From the NCBI GenBank assembly GCA_934725305.1, contig CAKVBA010000001.1, positions 62,001 to 126,000 of the forward strand: a stretch of 64,000 nt of DNA. The letters are read 5' to 3'. The DNA comes from an uncultured Parabacteroides sp. Its GTDB lineage: Bacteria; Bacteroidota; Bacteroidia; Bacteroidales; Tannerellaceae. Every line of letters begins with the position of its first letter. Position 1 is the stretch's first letter. The position numbers and the translations under genes are program-made. This document shows positions 46,831 through 56,927 of the stretch, piece by piece. The notes under the pieces were generated by a model. That model ran no database searches, was not told the DNA's origin, and was given only the letters and a program-made list of their open reading frames with translations.

Positions 46831-47340
46831 ATGGAAACAAAAAGAGACAGAGACGAGCAGACAACAGATAGCAGACAGACGAACAAGCGTATTGCTCTTT
46901 TCCCCGGCACTTTCGACCCCTTCACCATCGGACACCAGTCATTGGTTACACGAGGCCTTGCATTAGTAGATGAAATTGTTGTCGCTATCGGCATCAACGA
47001 CAAGAAACAGACCTATTTCTCGCTGGAAAAACGTCTCGAAGCCATCCGTAATCTCTATCAGGAAGAACCACGCGTAAAGGTTTGTACCTACAACTCCCTG
47101 ACAGTCGATTTCGCCGAACAGATTGGAGCCCGCTTCATCCTACGCGGTATCCGAACAGTCAATGACTTTGAATATGAAAAGAGCATTGCCGACATCAACC
47201 GCAAACTGACCGGTATCGAGACCTTTATCCTATTTACTGAGCCCGAACATACGCACATCAGCTCCAGCATCGTACGCGAACTGCTGCGCTTTGGAAAAGA
47301 TATTTCGCTCTTTGTCCCCAAAGAGACCAAATTATATTAA
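46831..47340 (+). CDS. coaD: Phosphopantetheine adenylyltransferase
   Basis: Penultimate enzyme of CoA synthesis, joining ATP and 4'-phosphopantetheine; 169 aa. Nucleotidyltransferase signature [10 protein letters not shown] at residues 26-35 (T/HxGH class). The later motif [17 protein letters not shown] is present. The first about 18 residues are polar ([10 protein letters not shown]...) and go beyond the usual family start; there is no internal ATG to replace them. It overlaps no gene, and the ctp start lies 1 bp after its stop. Confidence 0.95.
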   Translation: METKRDRDEQTTDSRQTNKRIALFPGTFDPFTIGHQSLVTRGLALVDEIVVAIGINDKKQTYFSLEKRLEAIRNLYQEEPRVKVCTYNSLTVDFAEQIGARFILRGIRTVNDFEYEKSIADINRKLTGIETFILFTEPEHTHISSSIVRELLRFGKDISLFVPKETKLY

Positions 47341-47341
47341 T

Positions 47342-48955
47342 ATGACAAACCAAATGAACAAGACATTAAAACAAATCCTATCCATACTGTTACTGACAGT
47401 ATGCCCATATACTTCCCTGATGGCTCAAAGAGGGAACATGGATATGCGCAAAATGCAAATCGCATTATATGCCGTAAGTCAACTTTATGTAGATCCTGCG
47501 GACGAAAGTAAACTGGTTGAAGATGCTATCAGAGGCATGCTTGATAAACTGGATCCGCACTCCAATTATATGGACCCGGAAGAGACCAAAGAGATGAATG
47601 AGCCACTACAGGGAAACTTCGACGGCATCGGAATCCAATTCAACCTGCTGACAGATACGCTCTATGTGATACAAGTCATTCCGGGCGGCCCTTCCGAAAA
47701 GGTGGGTCTGATGGCAGGAGACCGCATCATTCAGGTTAACGACACCGTGATTGCCGGCGTTAAGATGAAGAACACCGACATCATGAAGCGCTTACGTGGT
47801 CCCAAAGACACCAAAGTGCGTGTAAAGGTTCTGCGAAACAACGCTCCCGACCTGATTGAGTTTACCATTACTCGTGGTAAGATTCCTATGTATAGCTTGG
47901 ATGCCTCTTACATGGCTGACAAATATACCGGCTACATCAAACTGAACCGCTTTGCCGCTTCATCAACTGATGAGTTTAAAGAGGCGTTACAGAAACTGCG
48001 TGCGCAAGGCATGAAGAACCTGATCCTTGACCTGCAAGGCAATGGTGGTGGCTATCTGAACATTGCCATCGAATTGGCCGACGAGTTTCTCGACCAGAAT
48101 AAACTGATTGTCTATACAGAGGGAAACAAACAACCGCGTCAAGAGGCCAAATCCAGCAAACAAGGTAAATTTCAGGAGGGACGACTTGTTGTAATGGTAG
48201 ATGAATCATCAGCCTCAGCCAGTGAGATTGTATCCGGTGCCATACAGGATTGGGACCGTGGTGTGATTGTGGGACGAAGAACCTTTGGTAAAGGTCTGGT
48301 ACAAAAGCCGATTCCTCTGCCTGACGGTTCCATGATTCGTCTGACCGTATCGCGCTACTACACGCCAACCGGACGCTGTATTCAAAGACCATATGAAAAT
48401 GGCAACAATGAAAACTATCGTCACGACATCATTGAACGCTACAACCGTGGCGAGCTGATGAGTGCAGACAGTATTCACTTCCCCGATTCGCTAAAATTCA
48501 ACACATTAGTCAATAAGCGCACGGTGTATGGCGGCGGTGGCATCATGCCGGACATCTTTATCCCGATTGATACAACTCGCTATAGCAACTATCACCGTGA
48601 TTTGGTAGCCAATGGTCTGGTCAACCGCTTTGCCATGAGCTATTTAGATCATAACAGGGAAATGATGAACAAGAGTTATGCGAAGTTCAGCAAATACAAA
48701 ACAGACTTCCAAGTGACAGATAAACTGATGCAGGAGCTGATAGATATGGCAACCCAAGAAAAGATCGACTTCAAAGAAGAGGAATATGAACGCTCTAAGG
48801 AGGTGATCAGACTACAGATAAAGGCATTGATTGCAAGAGACCTGTACGATATGGGTGAATATTTCCAGATTGTCAATGATGATAATCCCAGCTTCAAAGA
48901 GGCATTACGCATCATCAATGATCCGAATGCCTATAACAAGGCAATTGGGAAATAA
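47342..48955 (+). CDS. S41-family C-terminal processing peptidase
   Basis: 537-aa periplasmic tail-specific protease. Signal peptide at about 1-29 (SILLLTVCPYTSLMAQ), N-terminal helical region, PDZ domain (about 90-170, GIQFNLLTDTLYVIQVIPGG) and the S41 catalytic core. The Ser-Lys dyad is in DESSASASEIVSG (about 287-299) and GRRTFGKGLVQ (about 310-320). A helical C-terminal extension of about 100 residues follows. The ATG at 47342 was chosen because it begins directly before a signal peptide and 1 bp after the coaD stop; the longer frame would overlap coaD. Confidence 0.92.
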   Translation: MTNQMNKTLKQILSILLLTVCPYTSLMAQRGNMDMRKMQIALYAVSQLYVDPADESKLVEDAIRGMLDKLDPHSNYMDPEETKEMNEPLQGNFDGIGIQFNLLTDTLYVIQVIPGGPSEKVGLMAGDRIIQVNDTVIAGVKMKNTDIMKRLRGPKDTKVRVKVLRNNAPDLIEFTITRGKIPMYSLDASYMADKYTGYIKLNRFAASSTDEFKEALQKLRAQGMKNLILDLQGNGGGYLNIAIELADEFLDQNKLIVYTEGNKQPRQEAKSSKQGKFQEGRLVVMVDESSASASEIVSGAIQDWDRGVIVGRRTFGKGLVQKPIPLPDGSMIRLTVSRYYTPTGRCIQRPYENGNNENYRHDIIERYNRGELMSADSIHFPDSLKFNTLVNKRTVYGGGGIMPDIFIPIDTTRYSNYHRDLVANGLVNRFAMSYLDHNREMMNKSYAKFSKYKTDFQVTDKLMQELIDMATQEKIDFKEEEYERSKEVIRLQIKALIARDLYDMGEYFQIVNDDNPSFKEALRIINDPNAYNKAIGK

Positions 48956-48981
48956 GAGGACTTAATGATTTTCTATAGGTT

Positions 48982-49521
48982 ATGTATTGGACGTTATTGC
49001 TTACATTCATAAAGATTGGCTCATTCACCATTGGTGGTGGATATGCCATGTTGCCGCTGATCCAACGAGAAGTGGTTGACAAAGGATGGATGACGAAAGA
49101 GGAGTTTATCGATATCTTTGCCGTTACACAGTCTTTGCCTGGCATCTTTGCCGTTAATATCTCCATCTTCGTCGGATACAAACTGAAGAAAATACCAGGA
49201 GCACTCTGCTGTGCTTTAGGCACAATACTGCCCTCATTCCTGATTATTTTGGCTATCGCTCTTTTCTTTACCCAGGTAAAGGACAATGAGATTGTAGAAC
49301 GGATATTCAAAGGATTGCGCCCGGCCGTGGTGGCCTTGATTGCAGTGCCTTGTATTACCACAGCCCGCTCGATCAAACTGACCTATAAGCAGCTGATTAT
49401 ACCCGTAGCAGCTGCGCTATTGATTTGGCAAGTAGGCATATCTCCGGCTTGGATTATTCTGGCTGCAATCGTAGGAGGAATATATTATGGATTAGTCATC
49501 AAGAAAGGAGGTAATACATGA
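48982..49521 (+). CDS. Chromate transporter, first half-size subunit
   Basis: 179-aa membrane protein with one CHR domain (KIGSFTIGGGYAMLPLIQREVVDKGWM near the N-terminus). Short-chain ChrA proteins occur as pairs with opposite membrane topology that act together, while long ChrA carries both domains in one chain. The next gene is the second half and overlaps it by 4 bp (ATGA). Whether the substrate is chromate or another anion cannot be told. Confidence 0.9.
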   Translation: MYWTLLLTFIKIGSFTIGGGYAMLPLIQREVVDKGWMTKEEFIDIFAVTQSLPGIFAVNISIFVGYKLKKIPGALCCALGTILPSFLIILAIALFFTQVKDNEIVERIFKGLRPAVVALIAVPCITTARSIKLTYKQLIIPVAAALLIWQVGISPAWIILAAIVGGIYYGLVIKKGGNT

Positions 49522-50066
49522 TCTGGTTACAACTATTATATGTCTATCTGAAGATTGGTATCTTGGGCTTTGGAGGCGGCTATGCGATGTTGTCTCTGAT
49601 ACAAGCGGATGTTGTGGATCGCTATGGATGGATTTCTCTGCAAGAGTTTACCGATATTGTGGCAATCTCACAAATGACTCCCGGACCTATCGGCATCAAC
49701 AGTGCTACTTACATTGGATACACGGCTATCCATAATGCCGGCTATTCGCCCGAGATGAGTATATTGGGATCGTGTGTAGCGACAGCAGCCGTCTGCATTC
49801 CTTCGTTCCTATTGGTGCTGTTCATCTCCATGGCTTTCGCCAAATTCAAGAACAATAAATATGTAGCTACAGCCTTTTATGGTCTGCGCCCAGCTACTGT
49901 GGGACTGATTGCTGCGGCTGCTTTATTACTGATGAATCACGAGAACTTTATCGACTACAAGAGTTTTCTGATCTTTGGTGCAGCTCTCGTGCTTACCTGG
50001 AAGTTCAAAGTACATCCTATACTGATGATTGTATTGGCCGGATTGGCCGGATTGCTGCTCTACTGA
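49518..50066 (+). CDS. Chromate transporter, second half-size subunit
   Basis: 182-aa CHR-domain membrane protein (KIGILGFGGGYAMLSLIQADVVDRYGW; ISQMTPGPIGINSATYIGY). It overlaps the first subunit gene by 4 bp, so the two are translationally coupled and very likely form a heterodimeric carrier. The terminator 79 bp downstream separates it from the converging por operon. Confidence 0.9.
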   Translation: MIWLQLLYVYLKIGILGFGGGYAMLSLIQADVVDRYGWISLQEFTDIVAISQMTPGPIGINSATYIGYTAIHNAGYSPEMSILGSCVATAAVCIPSFLLVLFISMAFAKFKNNKYVATAFYGLRPATVGLIAAAALLLMNHENFIDYKSFLIFGAALVLTWKFKVHPILMIVLAGLAGLLLY

Positions 50067-50144
50067 TAAAAGATGGTCTTTCGGATAGGAATCCAATTCT
50101 ACCATCAACAGCAATGAAGGAATAAGAAAAGGAATATTATAATT

Positions 50145-50184
50145 CTGGCGGTGCGTCAAAACAACCATTATGACACACCGCCAG
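50145..50184. terminator. GGCTGTGTCAAAA-family hairpin terminator (copy 5)
   Basis: CTGGCGGTGCGTCAAAA pairs with TATGACACACCGCCAG with CAACCAT in the loop and flanking T-rich sequence. It lies between convergent chromate-transporter and por transcripts and probably serves both. Confidence 0.8.
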
Positions 50185-50210
50185 TCTTTTGTATAGTATT
50201 ACCGAAGCTA

Positions 50211-51302
50211 TTAACGTCTGCGACGCACACTATGAACCGCGTTAGAGTTGGAACGCTGAGCTTTCGGAGCTTTGGTCTTTACCTCTTTCTGCTGTTTGGG
50301 TTCTTTCACTGATACACCACCACGATCACGCACTGATGTCTTAGACTTCTTCACCTCCTTGACAACCTTATCATCTGTCTTTGTTGTATCAGGCTGTATC
50401 CATAAAGCCTTCTCAAAAGCCACCAACTGGTTCTCAATACGATCTTGCTCACGCTTCATGGAGTCCGGAGTAGGACAATAAGCCTGCAAAGGACGATTCA
50501 TAAGATTTTGTGTCTTGATGATTTCACCATCAAACATACGACGACGGAAATAGTCATCCATCGTAAAGGTCATGGCATTGTTTACACTTGATGTCATGAT
50601 ATAAGCCGTATTGATATAGGGACGAATATTCTCATAAGGCAACCAGAACATCGGCATCGTTGTCTCACCCATATCGCCCGTAGAGGTCATGATAGGACAA
50701 ATGGCCAAAGTCTTCACAGCAAAGACCGAGTTGTTCTGGTCGAAATACCAAGCCTCTTTGACATAATAGGACTTCACCTCTTCTGAAGGGACATCGCTTT
50801 CATTAATAACAAATGTAGGCTCTTCACCACCACGACCCGGAACCTCTTCATAAAGAATATAGAAACGGTCGAGCAGCTCCTTGAAATTTACCTCACGAGT
50901 CTCATCAAACACTTCGTAACCATCGAGATACTCATAGGCCTTAATCTTGTTTTCGCTCAACAACTGAAAGATGACAGAAAAGAGATTCATCTGTCCATTC
51001 ATCGGATGCACAGGATAATAGAGAGGAGCATTCTGTTCCTTCGTCAAATCGACCTGACGATAGATAATACGCATCCAACGAGCGTTACCAATCTCTTGCG
51101 TCAACCGCTCATTCATATCTTGTGCCCGAATAGTAAGATCGGGCAAACCTTTGACATCTTTCCCAGCGACACGCTCGCCTCTGCTAACTCGCGGAGCCTT
51201 ACGAACCTTTTGCTGCGCATTACCGCCTTCCTCCTGTGCATACAGAGGAGCTGCCAGATGTGCTGCAGCCATTATCGCTACTATATAATAAAAACGCTTC
51301 AT
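50211..51302 (-). CDS. porN: Type IX secretion ring/motor-associated protein PorN/GldN
   Basis: 363-aa periplasmic protein with an N-terminal signal peptide (about 1-22). The GldN signature LTIRAQDMNERLTQEIGNARWMR region and YPVHPMNGQMNLFSVIFQLL are present. The C-terminal about 65 residues are Lys/Arg/Pro-rich and low in complexity. With PorK it forms the outer-membrane-associated ring of the T9SS. Last gene of porPKLMN; porM ends 11 bp before its start. Confidence 0.92.
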   Translation of the reverse strand: MKRFYYIVAIMAAAHLAAPLYAQEEGGNAQQKVRKAPRVSRGERVAGKDVKGLPDLTIRAQDMNERLTQEIGNARWMRIIYRQVDLTKEQNAPLYYPVHPMNGQMNLFSVIFQLLSENKIKAYEYLDGYEVFDETREVNFKELLDRFYILYEEVPGRGGEEPTFVINESDVPSEEVKSYYVKEAWYFDQNNSVFAVKTLAICPIMTSTGDMGETTMPMFWLPYENIRPYINTAYIMTSSVNNAMTFTMDDYFRRRMFDGEIIKTQNLMNRPLQAYCPTPDSMKREQDRIENQLVAFEKALWIQPDTTKTDDKVVKEVKKSKTSVRDRGGVSVKEPKQQKEVKTKAPKAQRSNSNAVHSVRRRR

Positions 51303-51312
51303 ATTCTTTACG

Positions 51313-52881
51313 TTAATTTACTATTACTTCAATCGTTGGAATTGTACGTTCAATACCATCCGGACCTTTAGCCACTACACGAGTGATATAGAATCGTTTT
51401 CCCTTGGTCAAACGACGAATATAATCTTTTTGGCGCTGTGAGAAGTGTGTTCCTTCTGCTACTTCGGGTATAGCATTACCCATAGAATCAAAGAAGGTCA
51501 ACTCGAAACGTACCACTGAATACTTCACATCAAGCAGATCGTCATCAATGGCAGCCAAGATACCGTCAGCTTCTACCAAGCTACGCTTTGCAATCTTACC
51601 GCCCTTGAACTTACGCATATTACCATTCTGATCTTTATACTCAATAAAAGGCAGCGGATCGGGCAATGCTCTTACGCGGAAACTTGTCTTGGCCATCTCA
51701 ACATTACGGCCATCTGCCATACGTGCATGAACCGATACTACCGCTTCGGTTCCCACCTTGGTTGGACGAGCTTTCCATACGTCACCAACACGAGTCAATG
51801 TTCCGTTTGTCATGCTTGCTGTTACGTTGCCACTGGGAACGCCCGGTACTGCAATACGTATCGGATTATCAATGCCGGCATACAACACATTCATCAGCGT
51901 AGGAGCTACGGTTGCAGATGGCTCGGTAACAAAATATTCACTCTCAAATTCACGACGCATCACACTGCCATCACTATTGGGCATCTCGATATAACCCTTG
52001 ATAGGGAATGTTCCTACCGAACCGGTTGTAACCGTAAAGATGCCTTCCTCGCTATCGGGCAAAAGCTTACCATTGACAAAAATAGTAGGACGCTTGGTTG
52101 AATCGACTGCCGACAACACGATGTTCGCTTTATACTGACTTCCACGCATCACAATCTGACTCTGCGGAATCACCTGTGCTTTGATCTCGTTCACACGGTA
52201 GTCTCCCACGTCCACACTACTCAACAACATCGAAAGAGCTTCTCCTTCTGTGTAACGGATATCGCTCTGTACCTTGGTCAATAGTGTAACGGCAGCTGCC
52301 ACCGGCATATTCTCAAACATAGCCTCTTCCCATGAGCGAGTGTTGATGCCTGGCTTATGAGGCGGAGTCGTACTTAAACAAGACTCCATCAATCTCAGTT
52401 TGGCTGTGTCTTGAATCATCTCTCCAATCATGGTGCGATAAGACTCAATTGCCAAACGCAAATCCTTACCTTCTCCACGAGCAGGTGATAGCATAACCAA
52501 CGAAGGAGCTTCCAAATCGTCCTTATGCTCAATGTTATTAACATCACCATCCTCACCATCGGCAACTTTCACAATCTTCACTTTCAGCTCCTGTATAAAG
52601 TTATACAAGCTATCAGATGCCTTCTTGACCTGTTTACCCTTTTCATACCATTCACGCACCTTTTCAGGGTTGTTCTGATAGTAAGCATCCAGTTCTCCGG
52701 CCACTAGTTCATTACGATGAGACGAAGTACTGATCGAAGTTTGCAAGCTACCTTCCACCAAACCAAATCCATCAAGCACCTCAGAAGAGACATTCAATGC
52801 CATCATTGCAATGAACACCAGATACATCAGGTTGATCATCTTCTGACGTGGTGAATTTGGATTATTTGATATTCCTGCCAT
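51313..52881 (-). CDS. porM: Type IX secretion motor subunit PorM/GldM
   Basis: 522-aa inner-membrane-anchored protein with one N-terminal membrane helix (about 16-35, [18 protein letters not shown]) and a long periplasmic part of four domains. It pairs with PorL to form the proton-powered motor of the T9SS and reaches the PorKN ring. The sequence ends with ISRV-like beta strands ([26 protein letters not shown]). It is separated from porL by 30 bp. Confidence 0.95.
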   Translation of the reverse strand: MAGISNNPNSPRQKMINLMYLVFIAMMALNVSSEVLDGFGLVEGSLQTSISTSSHRNELVAGELDAYYQNNPEKVREWYEKGKQVKKASDSLYNFIQELKVKIVKVADGEDGDVNNIEHKDDLEAPSLVMLSPARGEGKDLRLAIESYRTMIGEMIQDTAKLRLMESCLSTTPPHKPGINTRSWEEAMFENMPVAAAVTLLTKVQSDIRYTEGEALSMLLSSVDVGDYRVNEIKAQVIPQSQIVMRGSQYKANIVLSAVDSTKRPTIFVNGKLLPDSEEGIFTVTTGSVGTFPIKGYIEMPNSDGSVMRREFESEYFVTEPSATVAPTLMNVLYAGIDNPIRIAVPGVPSGNVTASMTNGTLTRVGDVWKARPTKVGTEAVVSVHARMADGRNVEMAKTSFRVRALPDPLPFIEYKDQNGNMRKFKGGKIAKRSLVEADGILAAIDDDLLDVKYSVVRFELTFFDSMGNAIPEVAEGTHFSQRQKDYIRRLTKGKRFYITRVVAKGPDGIERTIPTIEVIVN

Positions 52882-52911
52882 ATCGCTTTCTTCAATTAAT
52901 CTACATTAGTT

Positions 52912-53985
52912 TCATCGGCCTGGCTGACCCGGATTGTTTGAATAGGGCGCCTGATAATTATTACCCTGCATAGGCTGCTGAGGATAAGCCTGACTAAAAG
53001 GCTGAGAAGCATAAGCCTGATTAGAGGGTTGTGCCGGTGCCTGATAACCCATATTCACCGTCATCGCCTGCAACAGACGACTATATACCTGATTCAACTC
53101 TGACAGCTGACGAGTCATCTTTTCCGTCTCGTTACGGAACACGGAACTATCAATAACAGAACCGTCATACATCTCACGGATACGGCTCAAACCGCCATTG
53201 ATATGCTCTATCGATTCAATCTGAGAACTGATGCTCTTCAACTGTATCTCATAAATTGTATTCAATCCAGATACATTGCGATTCAACAGCTCCATCTGTT
53301 GTACATAACCACGGGAATTTTGGTTTATGCCATCCGAATTGTCTGTTATGCTCTTATAAGAATTCAACAACACATCCGATACATTTGTCAATGAATTGGT
53401 TACTTGGCTGAAGCGTTCCATCTGCTGAGACATTGTTGACAACTGCTCCAAATACTTCTGTGTAGCTTCTGTCAACTCGGCCATCTTTGAAATCTGTTCA
53501 GCTGCACCGCTCAACTTCTTGATGCTTTCAGACAGATTCTTAGTATCCTCTTCTGACACATTCAATGAACCGGCTAAATTCAATCGGCCATCACCAGAGA
53601 CATGGCCTGCTGCTCCAAAGCCAGCCATCTTTGCCGCTTCGGATACCTGACTGTTTACATCTTCTTGTGTTTCGGTATTTACCGATGTATTACCCGAAAA
53701 GTCCGGACGATCCATCGGATTACGAGATTTCAACACGGGGAACACATCTTCCCAATGATATTCATTAGATGGATGCTCAAAGGCTGAGATAAAGAATACG
53801 ATAGACTCTGTAATCATAGCCACAAACAAGATCTGATTGGCATACGGCAAATGAAGCAACTTAAACAAGGCTCCCAAAATAACGATAGATGCACCCCAGC
53901 TATACAAGAAGTTCAATACACGCTTACCCCTTTCACTGGAAAGGAACATCTCGACTCTGTTTTTATATCTTCTATACTTTCCCAT
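52912..53985 (-). CDS. porL: Type IX secretion motor subunit PorL/GldL
   Basis: 357-aa inner-membrane protein with two N-terminal helices (about 22-44 and 50-70); the second carries the conserved Glu-containing AMITESIVFFISAFEHP. The cytoplasmic part is coiled-coil-like (about 140-300). The final about 45 residues form a Gln/Pro/Tyr/Asn-rich tail (QAPAQPSNQAYASQPF...), not present in the shorter P. gingivalis PorL as I remember it. PorL and PorM form the energy-transducing motor. It lies 40 bp downstream of porK. Confidence 0.93.
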   Translation of the reverse strand: MGKYRRYKNRVEMFLSSERGKRVLNFLYSWGASIVILGALFKLLHLPYANQILFVAMITESIVFFISAFEHPSNEYHWEDVFPVLKSRNPMDRPDFSGNTSVNTETQEDVNSQVSEAAKMAGFGAAGHVSGDGRLNLAGSLNVSEEDTKNLSESIKKLSGAAEQISKMAELTEATQKYLEQLSTMSQQMERFSQVTNSLTNVSDVLLNSYKSITDNSDGINQNSRGYVQQMELLNRNVSGLNTIYEIQLKSISSQIESIEHINGGLSRIREMYDGSVIDSSVFRNETEKMTRQLSELNQVYSRLLQAMTVNMGYQAPAQPSNQAYASQPFSQAYPQQPMQGNNYQAPYSNNPGQPGR

Positions 53986-54025
53986 TGTATATTATATCAA
54001 TCAATTGTATTATTACACCTCTATT

Positions 54026-55453
54026 TTATTTCTTTCCCTTTGAACGAGAAAAGCCTATCTGCGTACGCACACAGCGGAATCCAATGTAAGAACGTGTCTC
54101 GTTCTGATACTCAAAAGTACGCATGTCTGAACGGATAAACTGTGCCACATCTTTCCACGAGCCACCGCGAACCACCTTCTTCTTCATCGCATAAGGATCG
54201 TTCTTTGCTGCATTATAACGCAATTCCGGATTCATGTCGCTTGTCTGACTTGGACCTGATTCTGAATAGGAATCCACTGTCCACTCTGCCACATTACCCG
54301 CCATGTCATACAAACCGAATTCATTGGGTGCAAAAGAGCCCACTCGGGAAGTTATCAGATGACCATCTTCTGTATAGTTTCCTTTACCCGGCTTAAAGTT
54401 ACCCAAGAAACAGCCTTTACCTGTCTGCATACCATCACCATCCCACGGGAACTTGCGTTCGTTCTTACCAACACGTGCGGCATATTCCCATTCTCCTTCT
54501 GTTGGCAGACGGAAAGATTCGATAGATTGTCCGTCCGGCAGACTTAATGATTCCTTATACATATTGGTACGCCATGCACAAAAAGCATTAGCCTGCTCCC
54601 AAGAAACACCCACTACAGGATAATCGTCATATCCCGGATGATTGAAATACATTCGCATATACGGCTCATTATAAGCATTGTTGAAATCATTCACCCAGCA
54701 ACTTTCATCCGGATAAATATTCACGATATATGTATTCAAGAAATCCCATTCACTGCTCAATGGGCGTGTGATTGTTTCATTAAAGATTCGTCCCTCTTCA
54801 TCCACATAGGCTGTATCCTTTGAAATCATAACCACCTCATTGGGATCGACCGTGATATCCGTATTACGCACACGGTCAGCCGGATTCAACTGATGTTTAC
54901 GCAACGCAGCTGAGGTGTAGTCATACCATTCATACTTATAGATCATTTGTTTGGCATCCAGCTTCTTCTCTCCTGTGATAGGATTGACATAATAGACACT
55001 TTCGATGGCACGTATCTCATCCTCATTCGCACGTTTCCATGGAATCGGTCTGTTCCAATCCAAATGCGGAGTTACCGGTTCGCCATATTTATCTTCCGTA
55101 ATCTTGAAGAGGTCGTTACCGCCATAGGCCGGATCGGCCAAACGCTCACGGATAATAGAGTCACGCACCCAATAGACAAACTGACGATACTTTGCATTCG
55201 TCACCTCTGTCTGATCCATCCAAAAAGCATCAAATGAAACACCTTTTGTCTCGGGAACAATGCCCCACAATGAATCCTTATCAGACGGGCCCATCTCAAA
55301 TGCCCCTCTCTTAATCAGAACCATTCCATAAGGAGCTGGCTCATTAAATGCCACTGTACGAACCCCCGTTACTTCTCCTCCTACATTGCGCAATGACTTG
55401 CCGCAAGATGAGAGTAAGGCCAATACCACAAGTGTTAATAATACTTTCTTCAT
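54026..55453 (-). CDS. porK: Type IX secretion lipoprotein PorK/GldK
   Basis: 475-aa outer-membrane lipoprotein; lipobox Cys at residue 17 (LLSSCGKS). It has the fold of formylglycine-generating/sulfatase-modifying enzymes, with family segments FEMGPSDKDS near 52, LPTEGEWEYAARVGKN near 316, FGLYDMAGNVAEWTVDSY near 380 and VVRGGSWKD near 431, but GldK proteins are structural, not catalytic. Forms the ring with PorN. It follows porP by 3 bp. Confidence 0.94.
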   Translation of the reverse strand: MKKVLLTLVVLALLSSCGKSLRNVGGEVTGVRTVAFNEPAPYGMVLIKRGAFEMGPSDKDSLWGIVPETKGVSFDAFWMDQTEVTNAKYRQFVYWVRDSIIRERLADPAYGGNDLFKITEDKYGEPVTPHLDWNRPIPWKRANEDEIRAIESVYYVNPITGEKKLDAKQMIYKYEWYDYTSAALRKHQLNPADRVRNTDITVDPNEVVMISKDTAYVDEEGRIFNETITRPLSSEWDFLNTYIVNIYPDESCWVNDFNNAYNEPYMRMYFNHPGYDDYPVVGVSWEQANAFCAWRTNMYKESLSLPDGQSIESFRLPTEGEWEYAARVGKNERKFPWDGDGMQTGKGCFLGNFKPGKGNYTEDGHLITSRVGSFAPNEFGLYDMAGNVAEWTVDSYSESGPSQTSDMNPELRYNAAKNDPYAMKKKVVRGGSWKDVAQFIRSDMRTFEYQNETRSYIGFRCVRTQIGFSRSKGKK

Positions 55454-55456
55454 ATA

Positions 55457-56425
55457 CTATAATATACGTACACTTTTATGTCTATTACTTCCTGTTTTAG
55501 TCTTGTGCAGTTTCAAGTTATAAGACACCATCAGTTCATGACTTCCTGCACCAAACTTTCCTAACTGAGTGGTGGCAAAATCAAAGGCATATCCCAACTG
55601 AAAACGCCCTATCTTTGCTCCAAACAATAATGCGACAGATTCGCCCACACGCCAAGCCAGACCTCCATTGAACATCTTGTTATATTCCAAACGCGCTGTA
55701 ACATCGGCATGTACACCTGTTTTCATATCTGTCATAAGAAACGCAGAAGGCTGTAACTCAAATAACGGATTATTTAATTGAATATTGTATCCACCCATTA
55801 AATTATACATTCTTCCGATGTAAAAATAAGCATTTTCCTGCAAATGCATCTCCGGTTCGGTCAAATGTGTCGCTGCTATTCCCACGAAAAAGCGCTTATG
55901 AGTATAAAAAAGCCCGAAATTCATATCCAAAGCCATGCCGCTAACCTGTGTTGTTGGAATGGCTGTGTCTTCTCCCGGTTGTACGAAGTACTCCGCATTA
56001 TCCGGAATATAAGCCTTCGTTCCGTCAAACGCCTCATTGACCAGCCCCAACTGAAGACCTCCGCTCAATATGCCTCCCAGAAACTTATGCTTATAGGCAT
56101 ACTGCAAGGCCACATGAGTATTCGTAAACAATCCGGCTGCATCAACAAACAAAACGGCTCCCACACCATGCTGTGTCTTTCCAAATGTCAAAGGCATCTC
56201 GCCCGTCACGAAGAACGACATCGGTGCGCCTTTCACGCCCACCCATTCCAGGCGAGAAGAGGCAACAAGGTTTAAATTTTCGGTCGATCCGGCGTAAGCG
56301 GGGTTATAGTAGTTTCGAGCCATGTAATACTGGGCAAAGCGTGTATCATACTGGGCATGCACCTTTTGCATGCATGTCAATAACATCCCTATCGAGATTA
56401 GAATATATGTAACCAGCTTACCCAT
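55457..56425 (-). CDS. porP: Type IX secretion outer-membrane protein PorP/SprF family
   Basis: 322-aa outer-membrane beta-barrel protein with signal peptide (about 1-24, ending VHAQ). The PorP/SprF start YDTRFAQYYMARNYYNPAYAGS is characteristic, and the strands end in aromatic residues as in a barrel. First gene of the porPKLMN operon, same order as in P. gingivalis. Upstream TACATTCG at about 56439-56446 could be a weak -7 element. Confidence 0.92.
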   Translation of the reverse strand: MGKLVTYILISIGMLLTCMQKVHAQYDTRFAQYYMARNYYNPAYAGSTENLNLVASSRLEWVGVKGAPMSFFVTGEMPLTFGKTQHGVGAVLFVDAAGLFTNTHVALQYAYKHKFLGGILSGGLQLGLVNEAFDGTKAYIPDNAEYFVQPGEDTAIPTTQVSGMALDMNFGLFYTHKRFFVGIAATHLTEPEMHLQENAYFYIGRMYNLMGGYNIQLNNPLFELQPSAFLMTDMKTGVHADVTARLEYNKMFNGGLAWRVGESVALLFGAKIGRFQLGYAFDFATTQLGKFGAGSHELMVSYNLKLHKTKTGSNRHKSVRIL

Positions 56426-56570
56426 CTTATCTATAACGAATGTATCTTCAATTTATTATCGTTCTTCACACAACTATTACACGGTGAATCACATTATATT
56501 ATTAAGACAAGGTATATGTCATAATTGCAAACGGCTGCGTTGCTTTCACTAATTCTGACAAATACCTTAA

Positions 56571-56607
56571 GAGGCTGTATCAAAATAGTCATTTTGACAC
56601 AGCCTCC
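56571..56607. terminator. GGCTGTGTCAAAA-family hairpin terminator (copy 6)
   Basis: GAGGCTGTATCAAAAT pairs with ATTTTGACACAGCCTC, with a CCTCTATTTT tail on the + strand. It is downstream of the DUF2795 gene stop on the minus strand. The rest of 56426-56570 holds no gene; a block at 56520-56559 resembles one near copy 4. Confidence 0.8.
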
Positions 56608-56654
56608 TCTATTTTACATGAATGTCAACTGATAAAGTCAACTATTATGCTGTA

Positions 56655-56876
56655 TTAATATTCTTCTTCGTTGAAGAAAAAGTCCTCTTTACTTGGATAA
56701 TCAGGCCAAATATCTTCCATACATTCATATATTTCGCCTTCATCTTCCATCTCTTGCAAATTCTCAATCACCTCTAATGGCGCACCAGAACGCTGTGCAT
56801 AATCAATCAGCTCATCTTTCGTTGCTGGCCAAGGTGCGTCTTCCAATTTTGAAGCTAACTCTAATGTCCAATACAT
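56655..56876 (-). CDS. DUF2795 family small protein
   Basis: 73-aa acidic protein. WPATKDELIDYAQRSGAPLEVIENLQ is the DUF2795 core, and the tail (IWPDYPSKEDFFFNEEEY) is conserved in Bacteroidetes homologues. Function unknown. The Met three residues into the open frame (56876) is taken as start because homologues begin MYWTLELAS; the ATG at 56885 would add three residues. A strong promoter lies 50 bp upstream. Confidence 0.85.
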   Translation of the reverse strand: MYWTLELASKLEDAPWPATKDELIDYAQRSGAPLEVIENLQEMEDEGEIYECMEDIWPDYPSKEDFFFNEEEY

Positions 56877-56927
56877 AGCTGTCAAGTATTAATAACCGCC
56901 CAAGCAGTCAAGTTCTCAATTTTTGCG

